Below, one piece after another: positions 1 to 4,968 of a stretch of 5,376 bases of DNA. A program made the translations under genes and the position numbers. Under the pieces are notes generated by a model. The model worked only from the letters and a program-made list of their open reading frames with translations. It searched no databases and had not been told where the DNA came from. Source of the stretch: Myxococcota bacterium (GTDB lineage: Bacteria > Myxococcota_C > UBA6777); the NCBI GenBank assembly GCA_963169055.1, contig CAUJFU010000354.1, forward strand, positions 1 to 5,376, in the 5' to 3' direction. Every line of letters begins with the position of its first letter. The first letter of the stretch is position 1.

Positions 1-304
1 CCAAGGTAGCGGTCAACACGGTGGCGGTTCCTTGGATCAGGCCCGTAATCAAACCGCCGAGCAGATCGGGCTTATCGAGATCGACGGCTTGTTGAAGCAG
101 AGCGCGCACGCCCATCCACAACAAGATGCCTGAGAGGATCAGCCCAAGAACAAAGAACACCCCGCGGCTGGTGGTGGGCGTTTTGCCACGGACAGTGTTG
201 TAGATCGCGTTGGCGAGCGAGGCGTGCGGGATGAGGTAGCCCATCAGAAGGACGCTCCCCGCCCAAAGCGCGGCACGGACAAGGTCAAAGACACGTTGAT
301 TCAT
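1..304 (-). CDS. Unrecognised multi-pass membrane protein, N-terminal part (runs off left edge)
   Basis: The visible 101 codons start at ATG 304-302 and continue beyond position 1, so the C-terminus is missing. The start is supported by an AAAGGAG ribosome-binding site (312-318) seven bases upstream. The protein begins MNQRVFDLVRAALWAG. Hydrophobic stretches lie at about residues 9-29, 48-67 and 81-101, the last reaching the edge, with a short basic loop (VRGKTPTTSRG) between the first two. That pattern indicates an integral inner-membrane protein. It lies downstream of the ABC ATPase on the same strand, so it could be the transporter's membrane component or an accessory protein. However, its N-terminus does not look like the usual ABC-2 permease start, and I do not recognise the family. 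Existence of the gene is fairly certain; its function is not known. Confidence 0.7.
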   Translation of the reverse strand, partial: MNQRVFDLVRAALWAGSVLLMGYLIPHASLANAIYNTVRGKTPTTSRGVFFVLGLILSGILLWMGVRALLQQAVDLDKPDLLGGLITGLIQGTATVLTATL

Positions 305-429
305 CAAAAAGCTCCTTTGGCACAACAGCTTGAACGAAGCAAAAGGCTTTCGAGCAAAGCAGCGATAGCGTCGATGGCATCGGGCCATGCGCCGTCGGTG
401 GATGTTGAGAAGGCAAATACGTGGTGCGA
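305..429 (-). other. 125-bp gap with open frame continuing the ABC ATPase gene
   Basis: This stretch lies between the ATPase stop (TGA, 432-430) and the membrane protein start. The ATPase frame stays open for 41 sense codons after its stop, then ends at a TGA (306-304) that shares one base with the next ATG, giving TGATG. The frame holds no ATG or GTG; one TTG is the only plausible start. It includes an amphipathic-looking segment DGAWPDAIDAIAALLESLLL. It may be noncoding spacer, a small ORF, or a C-terminal extension of the ATPase lost to a stop codon. I see no terminator hairpin with a T-tract, so co-transcription of the flanking genes is plausible. Confidence 0.4.
312..318 (-). promoter_or_regulatory. 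Ribosome-binding site of the membrane protein gene
   Basis: On the minus strand this reads AAAGGAG, seven bases before ATG 304-302. It favours this start over an in-frame upstream ATG whose extension is rich in Cys and Arg and looks non-coding. Confidence 0.65.
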
Positions 430-1371
430 TCAGCTTGGTGTGTTGGAATCTTTGCTGATGGCTTTTAAGAAGATATCTTCGAGTGAAGGGATCACAGGTT
501 GGAGCGAAAGCACCTCGATATTCTTTTTAAGCAGGGCGCTGAGCAGTTTGTTGGGGACGGACTCATCGGCTTTTTGGAGAAAGATCTCGTATTGGAGTCC
601 ATCTTCGGAGACTTCGAAGGAGTCGACAGGGGCGAGATCATCAAGGACGGCTTCGGTTGCTTCGTTGGCATCGGTGAGGCGCAGTTGGAGGTGTGTGGAG
701 ATGCGTCCTTGGCCAGTGAGGTCGGTGATCTTGTCGTCGGCAACGATGCGTCCGCGATCGATGATGATCACGCGGTTACAGATCATGGTGACTTCGGGCA
801 AGATGTGGGTGCTGAGGACGACGGTGTGTTCTTGGGCGAGATCGCGGATGGTATCGCGGATCTCGCGGATCTGAGCGGGGTCAAGACCGCTAGACGGTTC
901 ATCGAGGATCAAGACAGGAGGCGAACCGAGCAGGGCCTGTGCAAGGCCGACGCGTTGGCGGTAGCCTTTGGAGAGGTTTGCGAGCAAGCGATCCATGACG
1001 TGCGTGATGCCCGTCCGTTCGGCTACGCGGTCGATCTCGTTTTTGATCATCCCGTAGGGGAGGTTCTTGAGTTCTGCGACGTGCCGCAGGTATACGCGGG
1101 CCGTCATATCGAGGTAAAGGGGAGGGGTTTCGGGAAGATAACCGATCTGGCCTTTGACTTCGATGGGGTTGTCAAACACATCAAGACCATTGATGTGGAC
1201 GGTTCCTTTGGAGGGTGCAAGAAAGCCGGTGATCATCTTCATTGTGGTGGATTTTCCAGCGCCGTTGGGTCCGAGAAATCCGAGGATTTCTCCTTTGGGG
1301 ACTTCAAAGGAGATCTGGTCTACTGCGATCAGATCGCGATAGTGTTTGGTGAGACCTTGAACTTTGATCAT
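430..1371 (-). CDS. ABC transporter ATP-binding protein, GldA/NatA-like (ABC-2 exporter type)
   Basis: The 313-residue protein binds and hydrolyses ATP on the cytoplasmic face of the membrane to drive an ABC-2 type transporter; the substrate cannot be read from the sequence. Motifs appear in order: Walker A GPNGAGKST (residues 34-42), a Q-loop region reading GYLPETPPLY (78-86, with Glu in place of the usual Gln, as in GldA-like proteins), the signature LSKGYRQR (133-140), Walker B VLILDEP (153-159), D-loop SGLD (161-164) and the H-loop His189 in STHI. A C-terminal domain of about 100 residues ends SLEDIFLKAI, as in this family. The start at 1371 gives the normal family N-terminus MIKVQGLTKHY and follows a GGAAGGAA ribosome-binding site. 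An ATG at 1476 would add 35 unrelated residues and is not preferred. A large permease is expected nearby but is not seen in the window. Confidence 0.93.
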   Translation of the reverse strand: MIKVQGLTKHYRDLIAVDQISFEVPKGEILGFLGPNGAGKSTTMKMITGFLAPSKGTVHINGLDVFDNPIEVKGQIGYLPETPPLYLDMTARVYLRHVAELKNLPYGMIKNEIDRVAERTGITHVMDRLLANLSKGYRQRVGLAQALLGSPPVLILDEPSSGLDPAQIREIRDTIRDLAQEHTVVLSTHILPEVTMICNRVIIIDRGRIVADDKITDLTGQGRISTHLQLRLTDANEATEAVLDDLAPVDSFEVSEDGLQYEIFLQKADESVPNKLLSALLKKNIEVLSLQPVIPSLEDIFLKAISKDSNTPS

Positions 1372-1376
1372 GCTCG

Positions 1377-1384
1377 TTCCTTCC
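1377..1384 (-). promoter_or_regulatory. Ribosome-binding site deciding the ABC ATPase start
   Basis: The minus strand reads GGAAGGAA ending six bases before ATG 1371-1369. This and the family-typical N-terminus decide against the in-frame ATG 105 bases upstream. Confidence 0.7.
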
Positions 1385-1429
1385 GCTCCAGTCGCCGAGC
1401 GCGAGGGGTAAAGGGTCTGAAAATCGGAT

Positions 1430-1447
1430 GTATGCCGTGTGGTATAC
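1430..1447. repeat. Imperfect dyad upstream of the ABC ATPase gene
   Basis: GTATGCC and GGTATAC are separated by GTGT and form seven pairs, one of them G-T. The element lies about 60-75 bases upstream of the ATPase start, where an operator or promoter could be. It has no T-tract, so it is not a terminator. No regulator can be assigned. Confidence 0.3.
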
Positions 1448-1668
1448 GCATCTTGTGATCGTGCAGCGATGGCCAAAAGCCGCCATGCTGCGGCGATGAA
1501 TCGTTGTCGCTGCTGCCTAACAAGCTGATGTGTGGGCTTATTCCCAGATCAACCCGTGTGTTGTGTGTCTGCGTACTTGCCCCCGCAAAAGAGGTTGGCT
1601 ATCTAAGCATGGCAAGAAGGCTTGTCAAGCAACGGTGTTTGTACCCGCAACAAGCGGCAGCATGAGAA

Positions 1669-1680
1669 CCTCAATTGAGG
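1669..1680. repeat. Perfect 12-bp palindrome just before the murE ribosome-binding site
   Basis: CCTCAATTGAGG is its own reverse complement and ends 12 bases before the murE ATG. In DNA it could be an operator half-turn. In RNA it could form only a four-pair stem with an AATT loop, whose 3' arm GAGG resembles a weak Shine-Dalgarno sequence. Its function is unproven. Confidence 0.35.
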
Positions 1681-1682
1681 AC

Positions 1683-1686
1683 GGAG
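1683..1686 (+). promoter_or_regulatory. Ribosome-binding site deciding the murE start
   Basis: GGAG lies six bases before ATG 1693-1695. This supports the ATG over the in-frame TTG at 1675, which would add six residues and overlap the palindrome. Confidence 0.65.
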
Positions 1687-1692
1687 AGACAG

Positions 1693-3456
1693 ATGGATCG
1701 AAAGCAAACCTTGTCTGCGCTTTGCCAAGCAGCAGGGATCGATGGATCTTGGGGAGAAGATGTCGATGTCGTGGGCATTACGGCGGATTCTCGGCAGGTT
1801 TCAAACGGAACGTTGTTTGTTGCGTTGGTGGGGCAGCGTTGGGATGGGCATGAATTTGTGTCGGCGGCGTTGTTGGCAGGGGCGAGTGCGGTGGTGGTGC
1901 AGCGTGGTGTGCCGCTCGCAGCGAAACTCGAACGCGCTCGATTGATCGAGGTTTTAGATACGCGGGTGGCGTTGTCACGTTTGGCAGCGGCATTTTATGG
2001 ACCGATGCCTTCGGCGTTTGGAAGCCGTGTGATGGGGATTACGGGAACCAACGGCAAAACCACCACCACGTTTATTTTGGAGGCGATCTTAGGCAGAAGT
2101 GGCCACAAGCCGGGAGTGATCGGGACGGTCAACTATCGTGTTGGAGAGACGGTGTTTCCTGCGCCGTTGACGACGCCCGATGTGCTGTTGTTGTGGCGTT
2201 TGTTGGGACACATGGGCGAGGCGGGAGCCGACGCTTTGTTGATGGAAGTCTCGTCGCATGCGCTCGATCAACATCGCGTGCATGGTCTTCCGTTTCGTAC
2301 GGTGGGATGGACCAATCTGACACAGGATCACCTTGATTATCACCAAACGATGCGAGCGTATGGCGAAGCCAAGGCCAAGCTGTGGCGCGAAGTCGTGGAT
2401 CCCCAAGGGATCGCGGTGTTGAACGCGGATGACCCATCTTGCGACGAGATGGCGCAAGGGGCGCGTTGTCAAGTGTGGCGTTATAGCTTGGACCCGTCCT
2501 CTCGGGCCGAAGTGATCGCACGCGAAGCACATCTTCATATGCGCGGTATCTCGGCGCGTTTGGAGACCCCCGCAGGGCAGATCCAGATCGAAAGCCCGTT
2601 GATGGGGCGCTTTAATCTGAGCAATCTTGCATTATCGGTGGGGATGGCGGTTGCACAGGGTCTTTCGATCTCGGATATCGAAGAAGGGATCGCAGCGATG
2701 CGTGCGGTTCCGGGGCGATTGGAAGCGGTCGATCCGACGCTGCCTTTTCAAGTACTCGTCGATTATGCCCATACACCCGACGCTTTGCAGCAAGTGTTGT
2801 CGAGCCTTCGACCGCTGTGTCCTCAGCGCCTGATCGTGGTATTTGGGTGCGGTGGAGATCGTGACCGCACAAAAAGGCCGCAGATGGGGCAGATCGCTGC
2901 TTCGCTGAGCGATATCTGCATCGTCACCTCGGACAACCCACGCACCGAAGATCCACAGCAGATCGTCGAAGATATCGTACAAGGCTTTGCGCCGTTGCAG
3001 ATCCCCAAGAAAAGTGCCGTCGCTCTCGCAAAGGTCCGTCGTGAGCGCAACGAAAACGCCGCTTCTTTTGTTGCGTCGGCCCTTGCACAAAAGCCCGATT
3101 CTTCCGACGTGCTCGCATCCATCACAGAAGAGGAATGGGCATCGCCGACTTCGAGCGCAGCGCTCCCACCTGTTCCACGCGCCCAAGGGTATCTTGTGGA
3201 GTTGGATCGCCGAAAAGCGATCGATCTAGCCGTTGGGATGGCCGATGCGGACGATATCTTGTTGATCGCGGGAAAAGGCCACGAAGATTATCAGATCGTT
3301 GGAACCACCCGATATCCGTTTGATGATCGCAAGATCGCACAACAAGCCCTTGCGGTGCGTTGGCCGTCCAAGCAAAATAGCACCGCCTTTTCCTCTTCCG
3401 CAGCGGCGGGGGAGCCACAAAGCGCACAACCCCAAAAAAACGGAGAATTGGGATGA
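1693..3456 (+). CDS. murE: UDP-N-acetylmuramoyl-L-alanyl-D-glutamate--2,6-diaminopimelate ligase (MurE)
   Basis: The cytoplasmic Mur ligase adds the third stem-peptide residue to UDP-MurNAc-L-Ala-D-Glu using ATP. Residues 27-66 form the N-terminal UDP-binding domain (ADSRQVSNGTLFVAL). The ATP loop is GITGTNGKTTT (115-125). TNLTQDHLDYH (207-217) and YGEAKAKLW (223-231, probable carbamylated Lys227) mark the central domain, followed by NADDP (244-248). The C-terminal domain has DYAHTPD (357-363), GCGGDRD (385-391), the DNPR motif (414-417) and GKGHEDYQ (527-534). DNPR is the signature of meso-DAP specificity, so a DAP-type peptidoglycan is inferred. At 587 residues it is about 90 longer than typical MurE (near 495). 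The extra length is an insertion between DNPR and GKGHE (about residues 435-499) and a Ser/Ala/Gln-rich tail (about 558-587). The stop overlaps the murF start as ATGA, implying translational coupling. The ATG start follows a GGAG. Confidence 0.97.
   Translation: MDRKQTLSALCQAAGIDGSWGEDVDVVGITADSRQVSNGTLFVALVGQRWDGHEFVSAALLAGASAVVVQRGVPLAAKLERARLIEVLDTRVALSRLAAAFYGPMPSAFGSRVMGITGTNGKTTTTFILEAILGRSGHKPGVIGTVNYRVGETVFPAPLTTPDVLLLWRLLGHMGEAGADALLMEVSSHALDQHRVHGLPFRTVGWTNLTQDHLDYHQTMRAYGEAKAKLWREVVDPQGIAVLNADDPSCDEMAQGARCQVWRYSLDPSSRAEVIAREAHLHMRGISARLETPAGQIQIESPLMGRFNLSNLALSVGMAVAQGLSISDIEEGIAAMRAVPGRLEAVDPTLPFQVLVDYAHTPDALQQVLSSLRPLCPQRLIVVFGCGGDRDRTKRPQMGQIAASLSDICIVTSDNPRTEDPQQIVEDIVQGFAPLQIPKKSAVALAKVRRERNENAASFVASALAQKPDSSDVLASITEEEWASPTSSAALPPVPRAQGYLVELDRRKAIDLAVGMADADDILLIAGKGHEDYQIVGTTRYPFDDRKIAQQALAVRWPSKQNSTAFSSSAAAGEPQSAQPQKNGELG
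2995..3189 (+). other. Extra segment inside the MurE C-terminal domain
   Basis: About 65 residues (435-499 of MurE) separate the helix ending VEDIVQGFAP from the resumption of normal MurE sequence at YLVELDRRKAI. Other MurE proteins have only a few residues here. In E. coli MurE the interval from the DNPR arginine (416) to the GKGHE glycine (464) is 48 residues; here it is 110. The segment is open, in frame and of similar base composition to its flanks. It begins basic (KVRRERNENA), then becomes Ser/Pro/Ala-rich. It is probably a surface loop or small helical insert. I recognise no domain in it. Confidence 0.7.
3435..3441 (+). promoter_or_regulatory. In-phase A AAA AAC slippery heptamer near the end of murE
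   Basis: A run of seven A (3434-3440) followed by C gives the heptamer A AAA AAC with murE codons reading CAA AAA AAC. Slipping back one base moves ribosomes into the frame of murF, which stays open through CGG AGA ATT GGG to the murF ATG. The result would be a MurE-MurF fusion. A GGGGGAG (3408-3414) lies about 20 bases upstream, farther than the spacing known to stimulate dnaX-type shifting, and no clear downstream hairpin is seen. Whether it functions is unknown. Confidence 0.3.
3442..3445 (+). promoter_or_regulatory. Ribosome-binding site of murF inside murE
   Basis: GGAG ends seven bases before the murF ATG (3453) and lies within the last codons of murE. With the ATGA overlap it supports independent but coupled initiation of murF. 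Confidence 0.65.
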
Positions 3457-4940
3457 CCTTGGAGATGCGTGTAGCGGAGATCGCGGCAGCAACGGGCGGT
3501 GAAGTCATCAGCGGGAACCCCGAGTTGGTGGTGCGTGGTGTGGGCACAGATTCACGCGAAATCCCACAAGGAGCGTTGTTTGTTGCGTTGGTGGCGGCTC
3601 GTGATGGGCATACCTTTGTACCGTCCGCCTTACAGCGTGGGGCGGTTGCGGTCTTGGCACAACGACCGTTGACGGAAGCCGAGCGCGGGGAGACAGCGAA
3701 TCTACCTGTGATCTTGGTGCAAGACACGCTGACCGCGCTGGGCGATCTTGCTTCGGCGTGGCTTTCCCGTCATCGCTCGCATTGCAAAGTGGTGGGGATC
3801 ACAGGATCTAGCGGAAAAACCACAGGCAAAGAGATGTTGGGGGCCATCTTGCAACAAGTGGCTCCCACGCTCAAAACCAAAGGCAACCTCAACAACTTGA
3901 TCGGGCTTCCATTGACGTTGTTTGGACTGGAACCCAAACATCGCTATGCGGTCCTTGAGATGGGCATGAACGCCTTTGGTGAGATCGCTCGGATGACGGA
4001 GATCGCTCGTCCTGATATCGGCTGGATTACGCTTGTGGCCCCCGCGCATCTCGAAGGTGTCGGCTCTCTCGACGGGGTCGCAAAGGCCAAAGGCGAACTG
4101 TTTCTTGGTTTGGGAGGACACGACACCGCGATCGTCAATGCGGATGATCCGAAGATTATGGAAAAATCTGCTTCGTTGGCTTGTGCAAAGGTCTATTATT
4201 CGACGGATGCCGATGCTGCGTCGCGTTTGCCACAAGAAGCTCGGTTCGTCACCTTGCTCCAAGCCACACCCCTCGGAGAAGAGGGCTTTTCTGTGAGCGT
4301 TCATTCGTTTGGACATGGTCGGTTGTCGTTCCGCTTGCCGTTGGTTGGGCGCCACCAGATCGCAAACGCGCTGGGGGCGATCGCTGCTGCGGCGGTTTTG
4401 GGTGCGCCAGTGCAAGCGATCATCGCGGGACTCGAACAGTTACAGCCCGAAGGTCGGCGCTTGCGTGTGATCCATACTGATGCAGGCGTCCATCTGATCG
4501 ATGATTGCTACAACAGCAATCCCGCCTCCAAAAAAGCTGCCTTACAAACCCTTGTGGACCTTGCCCAAGATGCCCCATCAATCGCGATCTTGGGTGACAT
4601 GTTGGAACTCGGCGAAGCAGAAAGCGAGATGCACGCGATGATCGGTGAACTCGTCGCAAAACACGCCATATCCGCCTTTTTTGCGTTTGGTCCCCGCGCA
4701 AAAGGCATGGCGAAAAGCGCCCTCGCTCACGGGATGCCTGCCGGAAAGGTTCACGCCTTTGAAGAAGCCTCTTTTGAGGCGATGTGGGATGCCCTTCGAC
4801 CCTTGCTTGTTCAAGGAGCAAGGGTTCTAGTCAAAGGTAGCCGTGGGATGCGGTTGGAACGCATCTCCCAACGCATCGAAACCTACAACCCGATGCGCAA
4901 CACACCCATCCTCCCCCTCTACAGCGAAGAGACCGAATAA
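3453..4940 (+). CDS. murF: UDP-N-acetylmuramoyl-tripeptide--D-alanyl-D-alanine ligase (MurF)
   Basis: The 495-residue enzyme catalyses the last cytoplasmic Mur ligase step: ATP-driven addition of D-Ala-D-Ala to UDP-MurNAc-tripeptide, giving the pentapeptide used by MraY. The N-terminal domain shows the Mur pattern VGTDSREIPQGALFVAL (30-46). The ATP loop is GITGSSGKTTGKEML (115-129), with the SSGKT form also found in E. coli MurF. Further family blocks are GNLNNLIGLPLTLF (144-157), AHLEGVGSLDGVAKAKGELF (198-217), NADDP (229-233), GRHQIANALGAIAAA (299-313), DDCYNSNPAS (350-359), GDMLELGEAE (381-390) and VKGSRGMRLE (460-469). Length and domain order are normal. The first ATG overlaps the murE stop by four bases and has its own GGAG. 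The gene ends 28 bp before the stop of the convergent hydrogenase protease gene, and mraY does not follow as it usually does in dcw clusters. Confidence 0.97.
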   Translation: MTLEMRVAEIAAATGGEVISGNPELVVRGVGTDSREIPQGALFVALVAARDGHTFVPSALQRGAVAVLAQRPLTEAERGETANLPVILVQDTLTALGDLASAWLSRHRSHCKVVGITGSSGKTTGKEMLGAILQQVAPTLKTKGNLNNLIGLPLTLFGLEPKHRYAVLEMGMNAFGEIARMTEIARPDIGWITLVAPAHLEGVGSLDGVAKAKGELFLGLGGHDTAIVNADDPKIMEKSASLACAKVYYSTDADAASRLPQEARFVTLLQATPLGEEGFSVSVHSFGHGRLSFRLPLVGRHQIANALGAIAAAAVLGAPVQAIIAGLEQLQPEGRRLRVIHTDAGVHLIDDCYNSNPASKKAALQTLVDLAQDAPSIAILGDMLELGEAESEMHAMIGELVAKHAISAFFAFGPRAKGMAKSALAHGMPAGKVHAFEEASFEAMWDALRPLLVQGARVLVKGSRGMRLERISQRIETYNPMRNTPILPLYSEETE

Positions 4941-4968
4941 CAGTCCACGAATTCGAGAGGATCGTGTG
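4941..4968. other. 28-bp convergent junction between murF and the protease gene
   Basis: The two stop codons face each other across 28 bases. The only symmetric elements are CGAATTCG (4948-4955) and a weak five-pair stem CACGA/TCGTG (4946-4950 with 4962-4966, 11-base loop) without a T-tract. No convincing terminator is present, so transcripts may run into the opposite gene. Confidence 0.4.

Larger units (their letters stand above)
1372..1692. other. 321-bp divergent intergenic region between ABC ATPase and murE
   Basis: Promoters for both the leftward ATPase and rightward murE units should lie here. I find no strong sigma-70 match. The best rightward candidate is TTGCCC (1577-1582) with a 17-bp spacer and TATCTA (1600-1605), which is weak. 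Small symmetric elements are present: GTATGCC-GTGT-GGTATAC (1430-1447), GCCGC-CATGCT-GCGGC (1479-1494), GCTTG-T-CAAGC (1620-1630) and the perfect palindrome CCTCAATTGAGG (1669-1680). No tRNA, riboswitch or terminator with a T-run was recognised. An open frame from 1530 crosses into murE but has no homology that I recognise and is treated as chance. Confidence 0.5.

Noticed and set aside
499-1458. Long plus-strand open frame (319 codons) opposite the ABC ATPase
   Set aside because: It is the antisense shadow of a gene with every ABC motif on the minus strand. It has no recognisable domain.
1372-1476. ABC ATPase start at 1476 (35 extra residues)
   Set aside because: The extension has no family match, and the ATG at 1371 has a good ribosome-binding site and the normal N-terminus.
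1577-1605. Sigma-70 promoter TTGCCC-17-TATCTA for murE
   Set aside because: It matches only about four of six and three of six consensus bases, which is too weak to list as a feature on its own.
1675-1692. TTG start of murE at 1675
   Set aside because: It lies in the palindrome and lacks a well-placed ribosome-binding site, while ATG 1693 follows GGAG at six bases.
1530-1853. Plus-strand frame with Cys-rich start (CVVC, RTCPRKR) between the ATPase and murE
   Set aside because: It overlaps the first 160 bases of murE in another frame, shows no convincing zinc-ribbon pattern, and has no clear ribosome-binding site.
2632-3186. Minus-strand frame of 184 codons inside murE
   Set aside because: It is a shadow of the conserved murE C-terminal domain and has no family resemblance.
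3122-4415. Minus-strand frames (201 and 237 codons) opposite murE and murF
   Set aside because: They are rich in Arg, Ser and Cys as expected for antisense reading, and contain no motifs. The plus-strand genes explain the region.
4941-4968. Bidirectional terminator between murF and the protease gene
   Set aside because: The best stem is only five pairs with an 11-base loop and no T-tract.
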